A stretch of DNA of 9,036 bases from Rhodospirillaceae bacterium UBA6608 (GCA_002433335.1 DJHY01000101.1:1-9036), one strand, 5' to 3'. Positions 1 through 6,546 are shown, counted from the stretch's first letter. Notes: a model not told the origin generated them from the sequence alone. Program-made: numbers and translations.

Positions 1-612
1 TCGCTCGCCCGGCCCCGGCGGGCAGCGGAACGGATCGACCGGCGGCGAAATGATGAAGGTGCCGCCGTCGCGCATGGCCTGGAGCTGCTTGCGCAGCAAC
101 AGGGTCTGTGGCCCGGCCTTCCAGGCATGAGGCAGAGTTTCGGCCGTGTCCGGGCTGGTTCCCTCGATCACGCCCCAGCGGAAGTCGATCCCCGGCGAGA
201 CGACGCAGCGATCGAATTCAAGCTCGGCCCCGCCGCTCAGCACCACCTTCTTGCGCGCCCCGTCGATGGCCGTCGCCAGATCGTGCACGACCTTCACCCC
301 CCGGCGCTGCATGGCCGAGAAATTCTGCGTGATGTCGTCGATATCGTGCATGCCGGCAATCACCGTGTTCGAAAACGGGCAGGTCACGAAATGGGTCGAG
401 GGTTCGACCAGGGTCACGTCGATGCCCGGATCGAACCGGGTCAGGTATTTCGCGGCGCTGGCCCCGCCGAAACCGCCACCGACCACGACGACCCGTGCTT
501 TGGCGCGGGCCAGCACGGCCGGTGCCGCCAATCCACTGGCAAGACCAACACCCAATGCGCCCAGCCCCTGGTTGAAGGCGCGGCGCGAAACCTGTTTGCG
601 TTTGCTGCTCAT
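1..612 (-). CDS. fccB: Flavocytochrome c sulfide dehydrogenase, FAD-binding subunit (partial, C-terminus beyond left edge)
   Basis: Flavoprotein subunit of periplasmic flavocytochrome c sulfide dehydrogenase (FccB/SoxF), which oxidises sulfide to sulfane sulfur or polysulfide and passes electrons to a cytochrome c subunit. Only the first 204 residues are present. A twin-arginine signal (SRRAF, residues 9-13) precedes a hydrophobic stretch and an ALARA-type cleavage region near residue 35. The dinucleotide-binding loop GGGFGG is at 45-50. TCPFSN (77-82) holds Cys78, equivalent to the FAD-attaching Cys42 of the Allochromatium vinosum enzyme, and RCPPGPGER (196-204) holds Cys197, equivalent to redox-active Cys161. 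The second redox cysteine would lie outside the window. The ATG follows a GGGAGGGGG ribosome site and starts 10 bases after the fccA stop, so the two are co-transcribed. The related gene at 1660-2934 is a divergent paralogue. Family assignment is confident. Confidence 0.93.
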   Translation of the reverse strand, partial: MSSKRKQVSRRAFNQGLGALGVGLASGLAAPAVLARAKARVVVVGGGFGGASAAKYLTRFDPGIDVTLVEPSTHFVTCPFSNTVIAGMHDIDDITQNFSAMQRRGVKVVHDLATAIDGARKKVVLSGGAELEFDRCVVSPGIDFRWGVIEGTSPDTAETLPHAWKAGPQTLLLRKQLQAMRDGGTFIISPPVDPFRCPPGPGER

Positions 613-622
613 CACCCCCTCC
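613..622 (-). promoter_or_regulatory. Strong ribosome binding site for fccB in the fccA-fccB junction
   Basis: Read on the minus strand, the short spacer between the fccA stop codon and the fccB ATG is nearly all purine and includes GGAGG with a 5-base gap to ATG. It fixes the fccB start and supports translation of the two subunits from one message. Confidence 0.75.
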
Positions 623-928
623 CTATTGCTTGCTGGCGAAATATTTGGACAGCGCGGCGATCTCGTCCGGTGAAAAGCCCTTGGCGATGCGGTTCATCAC
701 CGTGCCGTGCTTGGTGTCGTTCCGATAGGCGGTCAGCATGGCCGAGATATAGGCGGCGGGCTTGCCCTTGATCGACGGCATCGCACCTTCGCTTTGACCG
801 TCGGTGCCGTGGCAGGAAAAGCAGGTATTGGCCAGAACGATGGGCGAGGCCATTTCGGCGCGCGCATCGGACGTCATCGCCAACACGCAGGCGACGCCGA
901 CCGCCGCAGCGAAAAGCTTCGTGGACAT
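623..928 (-). CDS. fccA: Monohaem cytochrome c, small subunit of flavocytochrome c sulfide dehydrogenase
   Basis: A 101-residue exported class I cytochrome c, taken as the electron-accepting subunit of the sulfide dehydrogenase encoded by the next gene. A Sec signal peptide ends near ARA (residues 22-24), giving a mature protein of about 77 residues. There is one haem site, CFSCH (36-40), and Met78 in GTVMNR is the likely second axial ligand. The segment [16 protein letters not shown] is typical of FCSD cytochromes. It has one haem, like SoxE/FccA of many proteobacteria, rather than the dihaem form of Allochromatium. The start at 928 is chosen over an upstream in-frame ATG at 1084 because it has a GGGAG site 7 bases upstream and begins directly with a signal peptide. 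fccB follows after 10 bases. A sigma70-like promoter lies about 105 bases upstream. The family is secure; the subunit role follows from gene order. Confidence 0.92.
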   Translation of the reverse strand: MSTKLFAAAVGVACVLAMTSDARAEMASPIVLANTCFSCHGTDGQSEGAMPSIKGKPAAYISAMLTAYRNDTKHGTVMNRIAKGFSPDEIAALSKYFASKQ

Positions 929-1040
929 TTTCGATCTCCCAATTCGACCGGACGAACGCAAGCCGCATTCCGCCCGGTGTCCCGGCGCGCACCATTGCTT
1001 CCGCCGGTCGAGCCACCCGTTTTTCGGGCTATTACTGAAA

Positions 1041-1068
1041 ATCATATTCAAAAATCGCAATGTATCAA
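1041..1068 (-). promoter_or_regulatory. Sigma70-like promoter for fccAB
   Basis: On the minus strand, TTGATA (1063-1068) and TATGAT (1041-1046) are separated by 16 bases; each box matches five of six consensus positions. It sits in the AT-rich part of the 208-base gap between soxS and fccA and would give a leader of about 105 bases. The -35 box overlaps a direct repeat (CAATGTA twice, 8-base period, plus-strand 1058-1064 and 1066-1072), and GAATAT (minus strand, 1044-1049) overlaps the -10 box, both possible regulator contacts. Predicted from sequence only. Confidence 0.6.
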
Positions 1069-1136
1069 TGTAGGATCGCGCCAAACCATGGCGACGTACG
1101 GCGCCGATAAAGAATGCTGGCCGGCCCGCAACAAGG

Positions 1137-1559
1137 TCAGGGGAGGATACAAGGTTGCTTCAACAGCTTGAGGTCCTGGGCCAACAGGCCCCAGAAAAAG
1201 TCCTCGCCCGGATAACCGATCCGGCGCGCAACCTCGCGTCCATCCTCGAACAGCACGAACGTCGGGGTAAAGACGATCCCCTTGATCGCCTTCAGATCGG
1301 CCGGCCAAGCCCCATAGATATCGACGTGACGCAACGACGCGCAGCGCGCTTCCGGCGTATGCGGGTAGACCGGCGTGATTTCCTTGTCGAACCTTTCGCA
1401 CCAGGCGCAGCCGTCCTTGTGGAACATGATCAGCTCCGCCGCCAAGGCCGGGCCCGGTACAGCCGACAAGCAAATCGACAAAATGACCGCCGCCATCCCC
1501 CATTTACGGGTCGGCGAAGGGCGCTTCGGCTTCAACGCGGATGTCGTCATCGTTTTCAT
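1137..1559 (-). CDS. soxS: SoxS-like periplasmic thioredoxin
   Basis: A 140-residue exported thioredoxin-fold protein resembling SoxS, the periplasmic thiol reductant that in Paracoccus keeps the sulfur-oxidising (Sox) system active. After a basic N-terminal tail and a hydrophobic segment (about 22-40, ending ALA before AEL) comes ELIMFHKDGCAWC with the CxxC redox pair at Cys51 and Cys54. The cis-proline motif TPTF (98-101) and the SoxS-like GYPGEDFFWGLL (115-126) follow. Two further cysteines are Cys73 and Cys137, the latter four residues from the end. No other sox genes are visible here, so its client could be either flavoprotein, the DsrE protein or distant Sox proteins. The start is uncertain: ATGs at 1559, 1550 and 1496 all lack a good ribosome site; 1559 is given as the longest. 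It diverges from the second fccB across 100 bases. Confidence 0.82.
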   Translation of the reverse strand: MKTMTTSALKPKRPSPTRKWGMAAVILSICLSAVPGPALAAELIMFHKDGCAWCERFDKEITPVYPHTPEARCASLRHVDIYGAWPADLKAIKGIVFTPTFVLFEDGREVARRIGYPGEDFFWGLLAQDLKLLKQPCILP

Positions 1560-1659
1560 CGCCGGGGATTAGAGCCATGATGCGGCCCTCGGCGCAAGCG
1601 GCCAACCGCACATCCCTTCGCATCAACTGCCACGACCAAGCTCCAAAAGGACGGAGAGC

Positions 1660-2934
1660 ATGACCCAATTCTGGACCCGCCGCCGCCTGCTCGGCATGAC
1701 CGCCGCAGCTTCCTTCGCCTGGGCCGCGCGGCCTCGCAGCGCCCATGCCAAAGGGGGGCGCGTCGTTGTCATCGGCGGCGGCTTCGGCGGCAGCGCCACG
1801 GCCCGCAACGTCAAACGCCTGGCCCCGGAAATCGAGGTCACCCTGGTCGCCTTGGACAAGACCTTCGTCTGCTGCCCCGGTAGCAATACGGTCGTCGGCG
1901 GTTGGCGAGGGATCGAAGACCAGACGGTCGAATATACGGCGTTGGAAAAAGAAGGCGTCAAGATCGTCACCGGCCGGGCCGAGGCCGTAGACACCAAGGC
2001 ACGCCGCGTGCGCCTGACCGACGGCAGCACCCTACCTTATGACAAGTTGGTCCTGTCGCCCGGCATCGGGTTTTATTGGGACGAGGTCGAAGGCGTCTCC
2101 GCCGAGACGGCGGACCGCATTCCACATGCCTGGCAAGCCGGGCCGCAGACTGTGCTGTTGCGTCGGCAGCTCGAAGCCATGCCCGACGGCGGCACCTTCG
2201 CGCTAGTCGCCCCGGTGGGGCCGCTGCGCTGTCCGCCCGCCGTGGGCGAACGAATCAGCCTGATTGCGCACTATTTCAAAACCACGAAGCCCAAGTCGCG
2301 AATCGTCGTGTTCGACGCCAAGTCCAAGTTCTCGCTGCAGGAATTGTTCGAAGAGGCCTGGGCCGAATACTACCCGGACATGATCGAATACCACCTTGCC
2401 GAAGATGACGGCGTGGTTCGCGCGATCGATGCTGAAAGCCGCACGGTCGCGACCGACTTCAACGAAGTTCAGGCCGATGTCGTCAACTTCATCCCCCGGC
2501 AACGGGCCGCCGATATCGCCCTGGCCACAGGGGCCGCCGACGAAACCGGCTGGTGTCCGGTCGATCCCGCGACCTTCGCCTCGACCCGGGTCCCGCATGT
2601 CCATGTGATCGGCGATGCCGCCTTCGCCCCGCCCCTGCCCAAGGCCGCCGCGGCGGCCGTCAGCGTCGCCGAAACCTGCGCCCAGGCCGTTGTTCGCGAT
2701 CTGACCCAACGGGCGATGCCCGATCCGAGATGGCATGCGGGTTGTTTTTCCTTGGCCGCCCCTGGCCATGGATTCGAGGCCAGTACAGACTTTTTCCTAG
2801 CCGCTGGTCATGTCACCGTCGACAAAGCGACCCAGCAGCGCAGCACCATTGGGGCCAGCGCCGAGGATCGACGGACCGACGCGGAAAAAGCCGAGCTTTG
2901 GCTGCAGGGCATCATGGGGCAAGTCTGGGGCTGA
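1660..2934 (+). CDS. Second FccB/SoxF-like sulfide dehydrogenase flavoprotein, without adjacent cytochrome subunit
   Basis: A complete 424-residue FAD-dependent sulfide dehydrogenase flavoprotein, paralogous to the gene at the left edge. A Tat signal (RRRLLGM, 7-13) runs to AHA at 28-30. The nucleotide-binding loop is GGGFGG (39-44). CCPGSN (71-76) occupies the FAD-attachment site, with Cys72 aligned to Cys42 of the Allochromatium enzyme once the signal is removed. Cys191 (RCPPAVGER) and Cys362 (GCFSLAAPGHG) match its redox disulfide, Cys161-Cys337. HVIGDA (315-320) is the second FAD contact. Departures from the usual family are CC and PG in place of TC and PF, and IPRQRAA where IPPQ-AG is typical. 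The start has AAGGA 8 bases upstream. No cytochrome gene adjoins, so it may share FccA or use another acceptor. FCSD-family membership is confident; substrate is inferred. Confidence 0.88.
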   Translation: MTQFWTRRRLLGMTAAASFAWAARPRSAHAKGGRVVVIGGGFGGSATARNVKRLAPEIEVTLVALDKTFVCCPGSNTVVGGWRGIEDQTVEYTALEKEGVKIVTGRAEAVDTKARRVRLTDGSTLPYDKLVLSPGIGFYWDEVEGVSAETADRIPHAWQAGPQTVLLRRQLEAMPDGGTFALVAPVGPLRCPPAVGERISLIAHYFKTTKPKSRIVVFDAKSKFSLQELFEEAWAEYYPDMIEYHLAEDDGVVRAIDAESRTVATDFNEVQADVVNFIPRQRAADIALATGAADETGWCPVDPATFASTRVPHVHVIGDAAFAPPLPKAAAAAVSVAETCAQAVVRDLTQRAMPDPRWHAGCFSLAAPGHGFEASTDFFLAAGHVTVDKATQQRSTIGASAEDRRTDAEKAELWLQGIMGQVWG

Positions 2935-2966
2935 TCCCTGATTTTCAGCCACCTCTCAATTAAGAA

Positions 2967-3001
2967 ATATTGAATATGTGATAAAGGTGTGGAATCTTAT
3001 C
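2967..3001 (+). promoter_or_regulatory. AT-rich island with operator-like inverted repeats upstream of the DsrE gene
   Basis: This short AT-rich stretch contains ATATT-G-AATAT (2967-2977) and a second inverted repeat, GATAA (2980-2984) with TTATC (2997-3001) 12 bases apart. A weak -10-like TATATT follows at 3019-3024, but no convincing -35 box pairs with it. It is a plausible promoter/operator for the downstream gene, since the preceding gene ends at 2934. No regulator can be named. Confidence 0.35.
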
Positions 3002-3047
3002 CATGTCCGAGGGACAACTATATTTACATACTAAACTACAAATTTTT

Positions 3048-3052
3048 GGAGG
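3048..3052 (+). promoter_or_regulatory. Ribosome binding site deciding the DsrE-family start
   Basis: A perfect GGAGG stands 5 bases before the ATG at 3058. It favours that start over the in-frame ATG at 2989, which would place 23 extra residues in front of an otherwise normal signal peptide. Confidence 0.8.
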
Positions 3053-3057
3053 AAATT

Positions 3058-3519
3058 ATGAAGATTCTCGCCAGCATCACAACGGCGCTTGCTTTGTTCG
3101 GTGTTCTCCTCGGTGGAGCCACCAAAGCTGAAGCCGCCGAACGCTACGCCAAGCAGAAGGTCGTCTATCACATCAATTACGAGGGTGGTGAAGCGGACAA
3201 GAAGTACCGCGGCGCGCTTCGCAACATTCAGAATCACATCAACGCCGTCGGCGCCGAGAACATGGACGTCATGGTCGTCCTGCACGGCAACGGCCTTGCT
3301 CTTCTGAAAGACGCCAAGAGCAACGACAAGTTGAAGGGCCAGGTCGTCAGCCTGAAGTCTCAGAACGTCAAATTCAACGTCTGCAACAACACGCTGAAGG
3401 GCCGCAAGATCAACTACGAAAAAGATCTGCTGGAAGTCTTCCCGGAAGACATCGTGCCGTCCGGCGTGGCCGAACTCTCCCGCCTGCAGCAGATGGGCTA
3501 CACCTATATCAAGCCGTAA
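3058..3519 (+). CDS. Exported DsrE-family protein (candidate periplasmic sulfur carrier)
   Basis: A 153-residue protein of the DsrE/DsrF-like fold family with a Sec signal peptide (hydrophobic about 4-20, cleavage near AEA at 24-26), so it acts outside the cytoplasm, unlike classical DsrE/TusD. The core begins with KVVYHINYEG and contains MDVMVVLHGNGLALL (69-83) followed by FNVCNNTLKG. Cys109 is the only cysteine and stands where DsrE-type proteins carry their sulfur-binding residue. The ending GVAELSRLQQMGYTYIKP is typical of the stand-alone family. The mature protein is lysine-rich. It lies 123 bases after the second fccB with its own AT-rich leader, a strong ribosome site and a clear terminator, so it is probably its own transcription unit. 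A sulfur-relay role is inferred from the cysteine and the neighbours; it has not been shown. Confidence 0.85.
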   Translation: MKILASITTALALFGVLLGGATKAEAAERYAKQKVVYHINYEGGEADKKYRGALRNIQNHINAVGAENMDVMVVLHGNGLALLKDAKSNDKLKGQVVSLKSQNVKFNVCNNTLKGRKINYEKDLLEVFPEDIVPSGVAELSRLQQMGYTYIKP

Positions 3520-3565
3520 CGGCAAGCAGGGGTTTTCCCCTTCACCAAGCCTAACATCTACCAGG

Positions 3566-3597
3566 GGGCCGCATCCGAAAGGGGCGGCCCTTTGTTA
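3566..3597 (+). terminator. Rho-independent terminator after the DsrE-family gene
   Basis: GGGCCGC (3566-3572) pairs with GCGGCCC (3584-3590) around an 11-base loop and is followed by TTTGTT. A smaller hairpin, AGGGG-TTTT-CCCCT (3528-3541), precedes it. The T-rich tail is on the plus side only, so it terminates the plus-strand gene and not the converging minus-strand gene that ends at 3616. Confidence 0.8.
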
Positions 3598-3615
3598 TGC
3601 CCGCCACTTGCGTCG

Positions 3616-5148
3616 TCAGATATCGGGGCCTTGCAGCAAATTCGACAGCAGCCGTTCGACCGGCGCAAAATCATCGGTCAGGAAAGGCACGTCGGACGCC
3701 GCGATGCGGCGATCCAAGTCTTCCGGCGCCCAGCGCGTCCAGGTTCGGGCCAAACCGCGTAACGAGGACAGGCGATCGACCGGACTGGCCTCTTTCGCGG
3801 CAACGATGATGAAGGTCACCCGCCCGGTTTCGTCGATCTCGCCGACCGTCTTCCAAACCTCGACCACGGGGAAATCCTCGCGCAGGGTCCGGACCAGGGA
3901 CATCAGGAATCGCGGGTTCGTCCCCAGATCTATGACGTTGAGGGCATAAAAGCCGTCGGGTGTCATCCGCGCCGCCAATTCGCTGTGGAACTCGCGCGTC
4001 ACCAGGTGGGCGGGAACGGCGATGTCGTGAAACGCATCCCCGAACACCACGTCGAAACGCACCGCCGGGTCCAGCTCGATCAAAGCCCGCCGCGCGTCCT
4101 GGTGCAGGATCGTCAGGTTCGGCGCGGTCGTATCCAGCCACATCATCTCCGCCGCGGCGCGGGTGACGGCTGGGTCCAATTCAGCCACGGTCATTTTCAT
4201 ATCCGGGTGAACCCGCCCCCAGGCGCGCGGCAACGTGAACCCGCCGCCGCCAATGAAATAGGCACCCATGTCATGGCGGCCAGGCATGCGCAGATCCGTG
4301 ATTTCGTCGACGAAGTGGACATAGGGGCTGTACAGCAGGGTCGGGTCGGCACGGTCGTTGATCGAATGAACCAAGTGATCCAAGACCATCAAGCGGCTGT
4401 CCCGCCCACTCATCGGCGAGAAATCGTCGAAGCGGATACAAAAATAATCGCTCTCTGTTTTGCAGGGCGATTGGTAGGCCCGAACGGCCTTGCCCCAGGC
4501 CGCCAATCCCAAGCCCGGCAACACCATCAAGGCAATCACCGCAAGGCCATGCCGCGCCCAAACGGCGAAGGCCGCCGCCAACACGGCATATAGCCCGGCC
4601 ACGGCCAACACGGTACCGGTCGCCCCGACCCAGGAAATGAACAGGTAGCCCGCCGCCAAGGTGCCGAAAATGCTGCCCCCTGCCCCGGCGGCGAACATCC
4701 GCCCCAGGATCGAGCCGGCGGCTTCGGGCCGCTCGTCGATGGCCAATTTGGTTACCAGGGGCGACACGATCCCGACGAACAGAGACGGCAGGAAGAATAA
4801 CAAACCGGTCAGCACCACCACGGCGCTGACCGCGCCCAGCCCGCCCGACAGCAGCGGTCCGGCGACCAGACGCAACAGCGGCAGCGACAACACGGTCGAG
4901 ACCGCGGCCGCCGCCAAAGCCATGGCGGTGCGGCGCACCCCATGGGCGCGGTCGACCTCTGGCCCGGCCAAACGCCCGCCAAGCCAATGCCCGACCGACA
5001 ATCCCGCCAGGACGATGGCGATGATCGCCGTCCAGGTATATAGGGACATCCCGACATAGGGAGCGATCAGGCGCGCGGCGACGATCTCGAGGATCAGCGC
5101 TCCGGCGGAGGTCAAAAACACGGCGGCGGTAAAGGCGAAGGCGGTCAT
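3616..5148 (-). CDS. Membrane-anchored spermidine-synthase-like protein (fused membrane/spermidine synthase family)
   Basis: A 510-residue protein with about seven hydrophobic segments in the first 215 residues and a soluble Rossmann-type domain after about residue 225. The soluble part has spermidine-synthase/methyltransferase features: IGGGGFTLPR (299-308), the acidic ribose-contacting ELDP (323-326), DARRAL (351-356), GDAFHD (370-375) and the family ending FLTDDFAPVE (489-498). The usual polyamine-synthase D-S-x-D-P-type site reads GDAFHD here, so polyamine synthesis is uncertain and the substrate unknown. No speD is present. The start at 5148 is preferred to the ATG at 5160 because GGGAG lies 5 bases before it; 5160 would add four residues. 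It is divergent from the YeeE/YedE gene and shares its AT-rich control region. Family is confident; function is not. Confidence 0.83.
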   Translation of the reverse strand: MTAFAFTAAVFLTSAGALILEIVAARLIAPYVGMSLYTWTAIIAIVLAGLSVGHWLGGRLAGPEVDRAHGVRRTAMALAAAAVSTVLSLPLLRLVAGPLLSGGLGAVSAVVVLTGLLFFLPSLFVGIVSPLVTKLAIDERPEAAGSILGRMFAAGAGGSIFGTLAAGYLFISWVGATGTVLAVAGLYAVLAAAFAVWARHGLAVIALMVLPGLGLAAWGKAVRAYQSPCKTESDYFCIRFDDFSPMSGRDSRLMVLDHLVHSINDRADPTLLYSPYVHFVDEITDLRMPGRHDMGAYFIGGGGFTLPRAWGRVHPDMKMTVAELDPAVTRAAAEMMWLDTTAPNLTILHQDARRALIELDPAVRFDVVFGDAFHDIAVPAHLVTREFHSELAARMTPDGFYALNVIDLGTNPRFLMSLVRTLREDFPVVEVWKTVGEIDETGRVTFIIVAAKEASPVDRLSSLRGLARTWTRWAPEDLDRRIAASDVPFLTDDFAPVERLLSNLLQGPDI

Positions 5149-5451
5149 CAAGGCTCCCATAGTCGTGGCTCATTCCCCCGGGCGACAGCCACCGCCAAAG
5201 GCGAACCGAAACGAAGTGCGGTTTTACCATGATCGGGTTAGGGGGAAAGAACGGCTTTTTCAGGGCCTGCATCGTTCGATATTTTACACAAAATGTGTGA
5301 AATATAATTAATTCACATATTTTTTTGTGAATATATCTATTGATTCCCTGCATTCTGGTGTTTAAATACACGAACCGGGCGGACGACATTACCGCCCACC
5401 AATTTTTTCGGCCCGGGAAGCTTGGCCAACCCTTGTTTGGAATGACGTGTC
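5149..5451. other. Divergent intergenic region with AT-rich operator-like island
   Basis: This 303-base gap between two divergent genes holds no convincing coding sequence. Its right-central part (about 5279-5340) is extremely AT-rich against GC-rich surroundings and carries overlapping inverted repeats. It must contain the promoters for both flanking genes. One candidate towards the transporter is TTGATT (5340-5345), 17 bases, TAAATA (5363-5368), which is only a moderate match. TGA at 5443-5445 closes the transporter's frame just upstream of its ATG. Confidence 0.7.
5279..5332. repeat. Nested inverted repeats (TGTGAA/TTCACA type), probable operator array
   Basis: Three overlapping dyads are visible. 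The first pairs ATATTTTACACA (5279-5290) with TGTGTGAAATAT (5294-5305), 11 of 12 positions symmetrical around AAA. The second pairs TGTGAA (5296-5301) with TTCACA (5312-5317). The third pairs ATTCACA (5311-5317) with TGTGAAT (5326-5332) across 8 bases. The spacings do not fit CRP (TGTGA-N6-TCACA) or the SqrR-type ATTC-N8-GAAT. A transcription factor operator is the simplest reading. Confidence 0.6.
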
Positions 5452-6537
5452 ATGGACCAATTCGAACCCAGATTTCTGCTTCTCGTCGGCGCTTTGGCGG
5501 TCGGCTTCATCTACGGCACCATCGCGCGGGCGTCCGGTTTCTGCCTGCGCTCCGCAGTGATCGAAGTCATCGACCGCCGCCCGGCGCGTCAGGCCGCGGC
5601 CTGGGCCATCGCCCTGCCGCTGGCTATCCTGGGCACGCAGGTGATGGCTTATCTGGGCATCGTCGATTTGTCCGGCAGCATCTATCTGACCTCCAACGTG
5701 ATGTGGCTGCCGCTGATCGTCGGCGGGCTGCTGTTCGGGTTCGGCATGGTCATCACCCGTGGTTGCGGCGGTCGCCATCTGGTTCTGGCCGCCGGCGGCA
5801 ACATGCGGTCCTGGGTGGTTATCACCGTTTTGGCGCTGACCGCCTATGCGACCCTGCGGGGCATTCTGGCCCTGCCGCGCACGTGGCTTGAGGGGGCTGG
5901 CACCCTGTCCTTGGGCGACACGCCGCAGGGCCTGCCGGTGCTGATCGCAGGCGGAGAAAACGCCCCGGGCGCCGCCCTGATCATTGCCGCGGCGGCCATG
6001 GTCGTCGGCGCGATTTTCGCCTTTCGCCTGCGTCGTCAGGAAGGCGCGTTCGGCGGGATCGCCGCCGGGCTGGCTGTCGGCCTTTTGATCCCCGCGGCCT
6101 GGTATGTGACCGGCGTTCTGGGATTTGACGAATTCCAGCCGACCCGCCCGGTCAGCCTGACCTTTACCGCCCCCATGGGCGATGCCCTGCAGTTCCTCAT
6201 GACCTTTACCGGGGCGACCGCCGACTTCGGCGCGACCGCCGTCGCGGGCACCTTGGCCGGGGCTTTCGCCTGGGCCGTGGCTTCTCGCTCGATCAAGGCC
6301 GAAGGCTTTGATTCGCCGGGCCATATGGCGCGTTATATCTTGGGTGGTGCGATGATGGGCTTCGGCGGCGTTCTGGCGTTGGGTTGCACCATCGGCGCGG
6401 GCTTGTCCGGGATGAGCACCCTGTCGCTCGGCAGCCTGATCGCCCTGGCCAGCATCGTCACCGGTGGCGCCGTCGGCCATCACATCAAGACCCGCGTGGT
6501 CGGTGGCCGGGCGCCCAAGATCGTTCCCGCCGAATAA
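5452..6537 (+). CDS. YeeE/YedE family (TsuA-like) sulfur-compound transporter
   Basis: A 361-residue polytopic inner-membrane protein of the YeeE/YedE family, whose characterised member TsuA imports thiosulfate using conserved cysteines along its pore. It has the family's pseudo-repeat: GFIYGTIARASGFCLRSA (18-35) and GMVITRGCGGRHL (98-110) in the first half, and GFGGVLALGCTIGAGLSG (303-320) in the second. Cys31, Cys105 and Cys312 are the only cysteines and sit in these three motifs, matching the pore cysteines. The start is firm because TGA lies in frame 9 bases upstream, though the ribosome site is weak. No TusA-like gene or domain adjoins. Substrate is inferred as thiosulfate or another sulfur species from family and neighbourhood. 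It converges with the MFS gene 9 bases downstream, with no clear terminator between them. Confidence 0.88.
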   Translation: MDQFEPRFLLLVGALAVGFIYGTIARASGFCLRSAVIEVIDRRPARQAAAWAIALPLAILGTQVMAYLGIVDLSGSIYLTSNVMWLPLIVGGLLFGFGMVITRGCGGRHLVLAAGGNMRSWVVITVLALTAYATLRGILALPRTWLEGAGTLSLGDTPQGLPVLIAGGENAPGAALIIAAAAMVVGAIFAFRLRRQEGAFGGIAAGLAVGLLIPAAWYVTGVLGFDEFQPTRPVSLTFTAPMGDALQFLMTFTGATADFGATAVAGTLAGAFAWAVASRSIKAEGFDSPGHMARYILGGAMMGFGGVLALGCTIGAGLSGMSTLSLGSLIALASIVTGGAVGHHIKTRVVGGRAPKIVPAE

Positions 6538-6546
6538 GGCGATCGC

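Noticed and set aside
127..771. 214-residue open frame on the plus strand
   Set aside because: It runs antisense across the fccB/fccA junction, has arginine- and proline-rich composition and no family motifs; the minus-strand genes have clear motifs and ribosome sites.
2935..3057. Riboswitch or small RNA upstream of the DsrE gene
   Set aside because: Only short AT-rich dyads are seen; no conserved riboswitch core or extended pairing is recognisable.
5279..5305. AT-rich palindrome as a terminator
   Set aside because: It lies upstream of both divergent genes, so no transcript from a flanking gene would end there; an operator is the better reading.
5311..5332. Exact SqrR/BigR-type operator (ATTC-N8-GAAT)
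   Set aside because: The ATTC and GAAT here are 14 bases apart, not 8, so the match is not adequate to name the regulator.
4271..5389. 372-residue open frame on the minus strand
   Set aside because: It overlaps the spermidine-synthase-like gene in another frame, is highly arginine/glycine-rich downstream of its start, and shows no recognisable domain.
5389..6483. 364-residue open frame antisense to the YeeE/YedE gene
   Set aside because: It is a hydrophilic, Gln/Gly/Arg-rich shadow of a membrane-protein gene in GC-rich DNA, with no family features.
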